Shown: in pieces, positions 25,331 to 32,922 of the stretch
How the letters are laid out: each line of letters opens with the position of its first letter
Numbering within the stretch: the first letter of the stretch is position 1
Assembly (NCBI GenBank): GCA_937916465.1
Contig: CALFTK010000024.1
Coordinates: 1-56,755 of the forward strand
Direction of reading: 5' to 3'
Source of the DNA: an uncultured Bacteroidales bacterium
GTDB lineage: Bacteria > Bacteroidota > Bacteroidia > Bacteroidales > Bacteroidaceae
DNA: 56,755 nucleotides
Program-made: the position numbers and the translations under genes
Notes under the pieces: generated by a model
Seen by the model: only the letters and a program-made list of their open reading frames with translations
Database searches by the model: none
Told to the model about the DNA's origin: nothing

Positions 25331-25906
25331 TTAGAATGGAGCATATACTATAGCCAGTATTCTGGCAGACTCGTCACCATATCCGTGAACGTGATGCTTT
25401 ACTATTGAATCGTAATAGATGCTATCACCCTTCTCCAGCAAATATGTCTGTTTGCCATAATTTACTTCAACCTTACCCTCAAGAACATATATAAATTCTT
25501 CACCTTCGTGCGAAGACATTGCGTAATTCTGTTCTCCTGTTGGCAATATATCTATCACAAATGGCTCAATATGACGATTCTCTTTACCTTCAGATAACGA
25601 ATGATATATCATGCTTGCATTATCGGCAGAACTGTGGTTTGTAAAACGCACACTCTCCTTCGATTCTTCATTTCTGCTAACCACAGCACCCATTCCTTGT
25701 GAATCGTCCAGGAAAGTACCCAATCTGACACCCAAAACACGAGCAATCTTAATAAGAGGAGCCAAACCAGGCAATAAATTATCTTCCTCAATTGCTTTTA
25801 TTTGTTCTACTGGAAGTTGGGAACGTTCTGCCAACACTTCCATATCCATCATTTTGGATTCTCTCAATGAACGGATCTTTCCGCCTACAGAAACTTTTTT
25901 TGTCAT
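25331..25906 (-). CDS. XRE-cupin transcriptional regulator, first gene of operon
   Basis: A 191-aa protein: HTH at about 8-65 (IRSLRESKMMDMEVLAERSQ, LPVEQIKAIEEDN) plus a C-terminal cupin_2 domain (SSHEGEEFIYVLEGKVEVNY, LEKGDSIYYDSIVKHHVHG). A -7 element lies 50 bp upstream. It is the likely regulator of the operon 25906-21433. Confidence 0.9.
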   Translation of the reverse strand: MTKKVSVGGKIRSLRESKMMDMEVLAERSQLPVEQIKAIEEDNLLPGLAPLIKIARVLGVRLGTFLDDSQGMGAVVSRNEESKESVRFTNHSSADNASMIYHSLSEGKENRHIEPFVIDILPTGEQNYAMSSHEGEEFIYVLEGKVEVNYGKQTYLLEKGDSIYYDSIVKHHVHGYGDESARILAIVYAPF

Positions 25907-25955
25907 TTTGATACTATTTTTCAGTATTATTCTATCACTTTAATATTAGTGGACG

Positions 25956-25963
25956 CAAAAATA
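25956..25963 (-). promoter_or_regulatory. -7 element of the regulator/ligase operon
   Basis: Minus-strand TATTTTTG, matching TAnnTTTG. Confidence 0.5.
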
Positions 25964-26068
25964 GAAAAAAAACCTCTACAACATAAATATGTCAGCAACT
26001 TTTTGTCACAGAGATAAAAAAATAAAATAAATAAGGTGTACCTATCTGATAATTCAGAATATTTTTCG

Positions 26069-26076
26069 TACATTTG
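26069..26076 (+). promoter_or_regulatory. -7 element of gyrB
   Basis: TACATTTG, about 52 bp before the gyrB ATG. Confidence 0.5.
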
Positions 26077-26128
26077 TATGTTAAATAGAGTGACTTACAC
26101 CATAGGTTAGATAATTAAACAATCAGAT

Positions 26129-28090
26129 ATGACAATGAACGATGAATCGCTCAACAACAGCAACTATTCTGCACAAAACATTCAGGTATTAGAAGGTTTG
26201 GAAGCAGTACGTAAGCGCCCCGCAATGTATATAGGTGATATCAGCGAGAAGGGCTTACACCACTTGGTTTACGAAGTTGTAGATAACTCAATAGACGAAT
26301 CAATGGCCGGTTATTGCACCAGGATTGATGTAACTATCAATCAGGACGGTTCAGTATCGGTACAGGACAATGGACGTGGTATCCCTGTTGATATGCACCC
26401 AAAAGAACATCGTTCAGCATTGGAGGTTGTTATGACCGTACTACATGCCGGCGGTAAGTTCGACAAAGGTTCATACAAAGTATCAGGCGGACTTCATGGC
26501 GTAGGTGTATCATGCGTTAACGCGCTATCCACCAAAATGGTGACAGAAGTATTCAGAGATGGCAAGGTACATAGACAAGAGTATTCTTGCGGCAAACCTG
26601 TTACCGAAGTGGAAGTAGTAGGAACTTCTGACATCACGGGCACAAAACAGACATTCTGGCCGGATGGTTCAATATTCACAACCACCGAATACAAATACGA
26701 TATTCTGGCAACAAGGCTTCACGAACTGGCATTTCTTAATGCAGGACTAACCATTTCGCTTACCGATTTACGCAGAATTGACGAAGATGGCAATCCGCAA
26801 AGAGAGGTTTTCTATTCAGAAGATGGTCTTAAAGAGTTTGTAAGCTATATAGACGAAAACAGAACCCGCCTTATTAGCGATCCTATCTACTTGAACACTG
26901 AAAAGCAGAATGTTCCAATAGAGGTTGCCATTATTTATAATATAGGTTTCAAAGAAAACATCCGTTCATTCGTCAACAATATCAACACAATAGAAGGAGG
27001 CACCCATTTGGCAGGTTTCAGGACTGCACTGACACGTACACTGAAAAAGTATGCCGATGACAACAAGTTCCTGGAAAAGGCCAAGGTTGAAATTGAAAGC
27101 GAAGACTTCCGCGAAGGTTTGACAGCTGTAATCTCAGTAAAAGTTGCAGAACCACAGTTCGAAGGACAGACGAAAACCAAATTAGGCAACAGCGAAGTTG
27201 CCGGAGCAGTTCAGCAAGCTGTAGGTGAAGCATTAAACATCTATTTGGAAGAACATCCAAAAGATGCCAAAATGATTATTGAGAAGGTTATTTTAGCAGC
27301 GCAGGCACGCGTGGCAGCCAGAAAGGCAAGAGAGAGTGTTCAGCGTAAGAGCCCACTAAGCGGAAGCGGACTGCCAGGAAAACTTGCAGACTGTTCTGAA
27401 AAAGATCCTGCACTTTGCGAACTGTTCATAGTAGAGGGAGATTCTGCAGGTGGAAGTGCAAAACAGGGACGCGACCGCCACACACAAGCCATTCTCCCAA
27501 TACGTGGTAAGATATTCAACGTAGAACGCACAATGTGGCACAAAGCGTTCGACCACGAAGAGGTAAACAACATAATACAGGCATTGGGCGTACGCTTTGG
27601 ATTGTATCCGGAAGATTCAAAGAAAGCCAACTACGACAAGTTACGTTATTACAAAGTTATTATAATGACCGATGCCGATGTCGATGGCTCACACATTGAT
27701 ACTCTCATAATGACGCTCTTCTTCCGCTATATGCCGGAATTGATAGAGAACGGACACCTATACATAGCAACCCCACCACTCTATCTCTGTACAAAGGGCA
27801 AGATTAAAGAGTACTGCTATGATGACGTACAACGCCAGCGTTTTATAGACCAATATGGTGGTGGTATGGAGCAGAATATTACAACACAGCGTTACAAAGG
27901 TCTTGGTGAAATGAATCCGGAACATTTGTGGGAAACAACCATGAACCCGGAGAACAGACTGTTAAAGCAGGTTCAGATTAGAGATGCCGCTGAAGCAGAT
28001 CACATCTTCTCAATGCTTATGGGCGAAGACGTTAGTACACGCCGCGAATTCATTGAAAAAAATGCGACATACGCAAATATCGACGCATAA
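26129..28090 (+). CDS. gyrB: DNA gyrase subunit B
   Basis: A 653-aa ATPase subunit of gyrase. The GHKL domain shows VLEGLEAVRKRPAMYIGD, EVVDNSIDES, DNGRGIPVD and SGGLHGVGVSCVNALS; the TOPRIM domain has EGDSAGGSAKQGRDR and TDADVDGSHI; the tail has QRYKGLGEMNPEHLWETTMN. The QGRDRHTQAILPIRGKIFNV block is GyrB-like, not ParE-like. It introduces negative supercoils together with GyrA (not in this window). rpsT, tRNA-Glu and recO follow, as is usual in Bacteroidales. Confidence 0.95.
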   Translation: MTMNDESLNNSNYSAQNIQVLEGLEAVRKRPAMYIGDISEKGLHHLVYEVVDNSIDESMAGYCTRIDVTINQDGSVSVQDNGRGIPVDMHPKEHRSALEVVMTVLHAGGKFDKGSYKVSGGLHGVGVSCVNALSTKMVTEVFRDGKVHRQEYSCGKPVTEVEVVGTSDITGTKQTFWPDGSIFTTTEYKYDILATRLHELAFLNAGLTISLTDLRRIDEDGNPQREVFYSEDGLKEFVSYIDENRTRLISDPIYLNTEKQNVPIEVAIIYNIGFKENIRSFVNNINTIEGGTHLAGFRTALTRTLKKYADDNKFLEKAKVEIESEDFREGLTAVISVKVAEPQFEGQTKTKLGNSEVAGAVQQAVGEALNIYLEEHPKDAKMIIEKVILAAQARVAARKARESVQRKSPLSGSGLPGKLADCSEKDPALCELFIVEGDSAGGSAKQGRDRHTQAILPIRGKIFNVERTMWHKAFDHEEVNNIIQALGVRFGLYPEDSKKANYDKLRYYKVIIMTDADVDGSHIDTLIMTLFFRYMPELIENGHLYIATPPLYLCTKGKIKEYCYDDVQRQRFIDQYGGGMEQNITTQRYKGLGEMNPEHLWETTMNPENRLLKQVQIRDAAEADHIFSMLMGEDVSTRREFIEKNATYANIDA

Positions 28091-28121
28091 AACAATAATG
28101 ATTTTTATTTAGAATTTCAGT

Positions 28122-28161
28122 AGAAGGTTGCCGATGTGAATCAGGCAGCCTTCTTTTTTTA
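28122..28161 (+). terminator. terminator of gyrB
   Basis: agaaggttgcc (28122-28132) / ggcagccttct (28144-28154), an 11-bp stem with one G-T pair, followed by a T7 run. Confidence 0.85.
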
Positions 28162-28172
28162 GGTAAACTATA

Positions 28173-28211
28173 TGAATAAAAAAAAGCAAAGGACTAGTAA
28201 AAACTAGTCCT
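28173..28211 (-). terminator. terminator of rpsT
   Basis: aggactag / ctagtcct stem (28190-28197 / 28204-28211). On the minus strand it is followed by a T-rich run. Confidence 0.85.
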
Positions 28212-28256
28212 GCAGATTATTCATCACTCTCAAATAGAGCTATAAAATTCTGTTTA

Positions 28257-28511
28257 TTAAGCCAATTTTGCTATATGAGCGCAAAGCTTTGATTTGATAT
28301 TAGCAGCCTTATTCTTATGAATAAGCTTTGTTTTTGCCATCTTATCAAGCATCTTCTGTACCTTTGGATATGCTACAGTTGCCTCTTCCTTATTGGTCAT
28401 AGCGCGAAGCTGACGAACTGCATTACGCATTGTCTTTGCATAATAACGATTATGAAGTCTTCTCTTCTCGCTCTTTCTTATTGCCTTTAAGGCTGATTTG
28501 TGATTTGCCAT
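28257..28511 (-). CDS. rpsT: 30S ribosomal protein S20
   Basis: An 84-aa basic protein with the S20 pattern MANHKSALKAIRKSEKRRLH, then NRYYAKTMRNAVRQL, and the C-terminal KLIHKNKAANIKSKL. It binds 16S rRNA early in 30S assembly. It is downstream of tRNA-Glu on the same strand (29-bp gap), with one promoter before both, so a joint transcript processed at the tRNA is likely. Confidence 0.96.
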   Translation of the reverse strand: MANHKSALKAIRKSEKRRLHNRYYAKTMRNAVRQLRAMTNKEEATVAYPKVQKMLDKMAKTKLIHKNKAANIKSKLCAHIAKLA

Positions 28512-28540
28512 TATAAATCTTCCTTTTTTTATTTAACTTG

Positions 28541-28612
28541 TAGCGTGTAGGGGAGTCGAACCCCTCTTACAAGAATGAAAATCTTGTGTACTAACCGATA
28601 TACGAACACGCC
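28541..28612 (-). tRNA. tRNA-Glu (anticodon TTC)
   Basis: The minus strand folds as a cloverleaf: acceptor GGCGTGT / ACACGCT (G1-U72 wobble), D arm with GGTTAGTAC, anticodon stem CAAGA / TCTTG around loop TTTTCAT giving anticodon TTC, and T arm GAGGGGTTCGACTCCCC. The discriminator base is A and no CCA is encoded. Confidence 0.93.
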
Positions 28613-28655
28613 ATCCTCAACACCTGATTTCTCAGGTTCTTGCCTTAAGCGGATG

Positions 28656-28663
28656 CAAAAGTA
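28656..28663 (-). promoter_or_regulatory. -7 element of the tRNA-Glu / rpsT transcript
   Basis: Minus-strand TACTTTTG, 44 bp before the tRNA 5' end. A short acctga / tcaggt hairpin lies in the leader. Confidence 0.5.
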
Positions 28664-28708
28664 GTGACATTTTTTTTATCAGCAAACTTTTTCACAAGTT
28701 TTTTTTCA

Positions 28709-28716
28709 TATCTTCG
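28709..28716 (+). promoter_or_regulatory. putative -7 element of recO
   Basis: TATCTTCG, 17 bp before the recO ATG, of the same TAnnTTCG type as that before folP. Confidence 0.35.
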
Positions 28717-28733
28717 CTTATCATTTAAAAAAT

Positions 28734-29474
28734 ATGCAAAAAATGTGGCAAAAAGAGGTCGGAATCCTGCTAAGTGTAACTAAACATAATGACAAATCCT
28801 GCATTATTCACACGTTCTCGCGTGAACAAGGTTATGCATCATATATGTTTTATCTGGCAAAAAGCAGTAAAGGAAGCGAAAAAAATGCCATACTACAACC
28901 ACTTACCCGAATAGAGTACGAATCAAAAGGGAGACAACAGGGTAAATCTCTACAACATTTATCACAAATTAGGAATAGAGCTCCATACAAAAACATTCCT
29001 TTTCATCCAGTTAAAAGAGCAATTGCGCTATACCTATCAGAATTTCTAACCTACGCATTAAAGAACGAAGAGAGTAACATACCACTATATATGGCCATAG
29101 AAGAATCACTTGAATGGTTTGATAATGCTGTCCGGTATTCAAATTTTCATCTGTTGGTTATGATTCTGACAGCCCGCCATTTAGGTATTATGCCTGCATG
29201 CGATTCCTATACACAAGGATATTTCTTTGATATGAATGAAGGTGAATATGTGAGTCAAATGCCTCATCATACAGAATATTTAGACCGGGATTTATCATAC
29301 AAACTTGCATTGTTATCTGCTACAAATCTGCAAACAATGCATAACACGCCCCTGACTCATCAGGAACGTGTTACGTTATTGAGGAAACTGAACAGCTATT
29401 TTAAAATTCATTTACCTCTGTTTCCTAAACTCAAATCTATCGATATTTTAGAAGAGATATTTGAAGATAATTGA
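28734..29474 (+). CDS. recO: DNA repair protein RecO
   Basis: A 246-aa protein with the N-terminal OB domain (GILLSVTKHNDKSCIIHTFS, then REQGYASYMF) and a helical C-terminal part without the zinc-binding Cys set found in some RecO proteins. RecO loads RecA on SSB-coated single strands in the RecFOR pathway. It converges on ftsZ with only 3 bp between stops. Confidence 0.9.
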   Translation: MQKMWQKEVGILLSVTKHNDKSCIIHTFSREQGYASYMFYLAKSSKGSEKNAILQPLTRIEYESKGRQQGKSLQHLSQIRNRAPYKNIPFHPVKRAIALYLSEFLTYALKNEESNIPLYMAIEESLEWFDNAVRYSNFHLLVMILTARHLGIMPACDSYTQGYFFDMNEGEYVSQMPHHTEYLDRDLSYKLALLSATNLQTMHNTPLTHQERVTLLRKLNSYFKIHLPLFPKLKSIDILEEIFEDN

Positions 29475-29477
29475 TTA

Positions 29478-30668
29478 TCAGCGTCGGCAAGACCTGATTT
29501 TTTGCAAACCATTTGTGTCTCTTTGATATGCAGGTACAGTACTTAGAACATCCAACAGAAGATCGTTATCCAAATCATCATCTTTAAGTTCGTACCAACA
29601 AATATCCCTACCGTAGATGGCATCTATCAGGTCGTTTTCAGGATTTTCGGCCATAAACGGAATATCCTCCATTCCAAAACCGGTAGCCAGAACTGTTATC
29701 TTAACTTCGTCTTCCAACTCTGCATCCTCTGCCAAACCCCAAATAAGTTCTATTTCGTTGCCATTTTCAAACTTATCCATAAATTCACGAACCTCTTTCA
29801 TCTCTTCTATTATAAGAGGTTTGCTCTTACTCTGATAAATATTGAAGAGAATTTTTTTGGAGTTGTAAATATCATTATTGTAGAGCAATGGTGAATTGAG
29901 TGCCTCTTCCAATGCCTTATTTACTCTGTTCTGCCCACTTGCCTTACCTGTACTCATTATGGCAACACCACCATTTTTAAGTATCTTGCTTACATCATGG
30001 AAGTCCAGATTTATTATACCACGAACGGTTATCAGTTCGGCTATACTCTTTGTTGCTATTGTCAACGTTTCATCTACCTTTTTAAAACCTTCAGCAACAC
30101 TCTGCTGCGGATACATCTCCAATAGTTTTTCATTACTTATTACAAGGAGTGCATCAACCTGTTTTGCCATCTCCTTAACACCTATAAGTGCCTGTTTTAT
30201 TTTTGGACGCTGTTCAAACTTGAATGGTATGGTAACTATACCAACAGTAAGCATTCCTGCCTCTTTGGCATATTTTGCTATTACGGGGGCTGCACCGGTT
30301 CCTGTACCGCCACCCATTCCGGCAGTAATAAACACCATCTTTGTGCCATCCTTAAACTGAGCCTCTATATCCTCTTTACTCTCTTCGGCAGCACTTTTTG
30401 CTACGTTTGGATCATTACCGGCACCAAGACCATTGGTTACTGTTTTTCCCAATTGAATCTTTAATGGAATATCCGATTTATTCAAAGCTTGATGATCGGT
30501 ATTAGCCAACACAAAGCCCACATCGTATATGCCTTGACGATACATATTCTCTACAGCATTACTACCGCCACCGCCTACTCCAATCACCTTTATTATATTC
30601 TCCACAGAGGTAGGAAAGCCAAAATCCAAAGTTTCCCTCTCTTCAAAGTTCTTTATAATTTCGTTCAT
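29478..30668 (-). CDS. ftsZ: cell division protein FtsZ
   Basis: A 396-aa tubulin-like GTPase that forms the Z ring. The nucleotide-binding start KVIGVGGGGSNAVENM is at 27-42, the tubulin signature GGGTGTG at 119-125, and the T7 loop NLDFHDVSKIL is intact. The C-terminal linker is short and ends PAYQRDTNGLQKIRSCRR, where PAYxR probably represents the conserved peptide that binds FtsA. It is the last gene of the dcw cluster; recO converges on it. Confidence 0.96.
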   Translation of the reverse strand: MNEIIKNFEERETLDFGFPTSVENIIKVIGVGGGGSNAVENMYRQGIYDVGFVLANTDHQALNKSDIPLKIQLGKTVTNGLGAGNDPNVAKSAAEESKEDIEAQFKDGTKMVFITAGMGGGTGTGAAPVIAKYAKEAGMLTVGIVTIPFKFEQRPKIKQALIGVKEMAKQVDALLVISNEKLLEMYPQQSVAEGFKKVDETLTIATKSIAELITVRGIINLDFHDVSKILKNGGVAIMSTGKASGQNRVNKALEEALNSPLLYNNDIYNSKKILFNIYQSKSKPLIIEEMKEVREFMDKFENGNEIELIWGLAEDAELEDEVKITVLATGFGMEDIPFMAENPENDLIDAIYGRDICWYELKDDDLDNDLLLDVLSTVPAYQRDTNGLQKIRSCRR

Positions 30669-30682
30669 AAAGCAATCAGTTA

Positions 30683-32176
30683 TTAATTTGTATCGTTAGT
30701 ATCTTTCAATTCATCAGTCTCGTCATCAGCATCAAAGAAGACCTCTGTTTTGTCAGCAAATTTATCGACAAATGCCTTTACTCTATTAAGCATACTCTTA
30801 TAACCTGACGTTTTTACAGTATCCTGCTGTTTTTGGTTTGACGGATCTTCTGATGCATTCTGTTGTTTTTGCAGTCTTGCCTGCTCTTCAGCAGCTTTGC
30901 GTTCGGCAACCTCTCTATCTCTGTCTTCTTGTGCGCTTTCGCCCTCTTCGTTAAATAAAGAACCTGTAACCATCTGTTCTTCTTCGGCAGGAGTCAGATT
31001 GTCTATTACATCAAACACCATCCTTTCACAACAGTTCTGACCATCAATATTCAATAACGAAAGTAGTGACAATTGCGAACCATCATTCTTAATCCATTTT
31101 GAATCGGCCCACTCAATATTTATGGTTGGTTCTTTAAGAAAACGGACATAGTCAATATTCTCAACACTCTTTTGGATAGCTTTTGACAAACATCTTAGAT
31201 TTGAACCACCACCTATAACAACCATACCGGCATATAGAAGTTCGCTCAAACCTGAATTCTTAATCTGTGCATCCAGATTACGGAGAATCTCTTCATTACG
31301 TGCCTCAATAACAGCACTAATCTCCTTTACTGTAACTCTTCTGGAATTTACCGATAACGATTCATTCAGATTTTGCGAAGAATTTAGACTGGACAATCCA
31401 TAAGTTTTTTTCAATTTTTCCGCTTCAGCATGTGTTATCTTCAACACAGTTGCCAAATCGGAAGTGATAAGAGCACTACCTAATGGCAATACCCTGAGAT
31501 ATTTCAAGATACCATTCTTATATATAGCCAAAGTGGTTGTGTCTGCACCAAAATCCACCAAAGCACAACCTTGTTGTTTATCATCTTCGGTAAGCAAATA
31601 GTTTGCTGCACTTATTATGGAGACAAAACTATCTGCCACTTGAACAGAAGCTCGTTGAAAGGTGCGATCCACATCGTCCGTTACATTGGAATTGGTTGTT
31701 ACGCTAAGATAATTTCCTTTTATGGTTTTACAAGATACTCCTATTGGATCTATTTCGGTAATGCTTTTGTTGTCAAGAGTAAATTCCTGTGGATAAAGAA
31801 ACAGTCTGCTCTTATTTTCCAGTTGTTTGTCTTCGCACTCCTGCAACATACTGAAAACATCGGTTTCATCGACAACCTTGATGTCTTCAAAAACCCTCTC
31901 CACTTCCGACACCAACGAACGCAGTGACTTTCCGTTATGTGCCACATAAACCATATTGATATCGCATGCCGATACCTTTTTCATCTTCTCTACCAGTTCT
32001 ACAATGATAGAAGCCGCTTTCTCTGTATTATATACCACGCCATGGCGAACAGACGATTCAGATGGCATTGAAACGTATGCCAGAACTTCGGTAGTACCGT
32101 TAGCCAGTTTTTGGCCTACTACGCCCGATATTGCGGACGACCCCAACTCTATGGCCGCTATTAAATTTTCTTCCAT
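30683..32176 (-). CDS. ftsA: cell division protein FtsA
   Basis: A 497-aa actin-fold protein that ties FtsZ to the membrane. Features: AAIELGSSAISGVVGQK at the start, CALVDFGADTTTLAIYKNG (phosphate 2) mid-protein, VVIGGGSNLRCL (adenosine loop). A long Glu/Gln-rich spacer (about 410-455) precedes an amphipathic helix YKSMLNRVKAFVDKFADK, and then an acidic tail of about 20 residues follows, so the membrane helix is not the very C-terminus. Gene order ftsQ-ftsA-ftsZ is standard. Confidence 0.94.
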   Translation of the reverse strand: MEENLIAAIELGSSAISGVVGQKLANGTTEVLAYVSMPSESSVRHGVVYNTEKAASIIVELVEKMKKVSACDINMVYVAHNGKSLRSLVSEVERVFEDIKVVDETDVFSMLQECEDKQLENKSRLFLYPQEFTLDNKSITEIDPIGVSCKTIKGNYLSVTTNSNVTDDVDRTFQRASVQVADSFVSIISAANYLLTEDDKQQGCALVDFGADTTTLAIYKNGILKYLRVLPLGSALITSDLATVLKITHAEAEKLKKTYGLSSLNSSQNLNESLSVNSRRVTVKEISAVIEARNEEILRNLDAQIKNSGLSELLYAGMVVIGGGSNLRCLSKAIQKSVENIDYVRFLKEPTINIEWADSKWIKNDGSQLSLLSLLNIDGQNCCERMVFDVIDNLTPAEEEQMVTGSLFNEEGESAQEDRDREVAERKAAEEQARLQKQQNASEDPSNQKQQDTVKTSGYKSMLNRVKAFVDKFADKTEVFFDADDETDELKDTNDTN

Positions 32177-32184
32177 ATATGTTA

Positions 32185-32922
32185 TTATTTTTTCTTACAC
32201 ACCACTTGATTATTGAATGCAACACTGATTGAACTGTACTTGTTCCAACCAATAACGCTCAAACCATCTTCGTAAAACTTCATCAATCTTTCCAACTTAT
32301 TTTCAAAATCGGAGGCTTCGCCTAACATCAACAGATGATTTCCCACTCTTGGAACCAATGTTACCTGATTTTCGGCAGTTACATTTATCTGAGCTATTTG
32401 AGCATTCCAGAAATCGGACGACCTAATAAGCAGAGCCAAATCATACAATTTTTCCGATGCATACTGTTTATCTATATTACCCGTAGCCAACGGTATGTCC
32501 AAAGGCTGTAATTTTGCATCAATTATATCGCTATTACTATCCAGATAAAAATCTTCACCCTTATTGTTTATTACTCTCAATATTGGGACTTTGGTTACAA
32601 GACTCACAAACACTTCATTAGCATTCGTTTTGTAACAATTGGCAGTATATATGAGAGGGGAAGATTGCAATACCTGCTCCATAGCTTCAATATCTATTTC
32701 ACCCATTGTTTTACCATAAGGATGCATGCCTTGCGCTGCAAGTATATCATTTACAGTAGAATTATGCATCAAATCGTAACCCGATTTGTTACGCACATCC
32801 ACTACCACACCATTGCACACTTCGGTTTTTGCTTTATCTTCTCCCGAACGCGATACAAACAGTGCAAACAGCAAATATGCTGCAAATAAGCATGCCGCTA
32901 CTATGGTCACTACTTTTTTCAC
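32185..32922 (-). CDS. ftsQ: cell division protein FtsQ
   Basis: A 245-aa bitopic protein: short cytoplasmic start MKK, one membrane helix (4-23), then a periplasmic POTRA/FtsQ domain (EAMEQVLQSSPLIYTANCYK...VSLVTKVPILRVINNKGEDF YLDSN). It links early and late divisome parts. It overlaps the end of the murG-murC gene by 4 bp. Sequence conservation is low, as usual for FtsQ; position supports the call. Confidence 0.9.
   Translation of the reverse strand: MKKVVTIVAACLFAAYLLFALFVSRSGEDKAKTEVCNGVVVDVRNKSGYDLMHNSTVNDILAAQGMHPYGKTMGEIDIEAMEQVLQSSPLIYTANCYKTNANEVFVSLVTKVPILRVINNKGEDFYLDSNSDIIDAKLQPLDIPLATGNIDKQYASEKLYDLALLIRSSDFWNAQIAQINVTAENQVTLVPRVGNHLLMLGEASDFENKLERLMKFYEDGLSVIGWNKYSSISVAFNNQVVCKKK

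Noticed and set aside
30683..30780. Truncation of FtsA suspected from its odd acidic tail
   Set aside because: The amphipathic helix is present before the tail and the gene is of normal or greater length, so it is a lineage-type extension.
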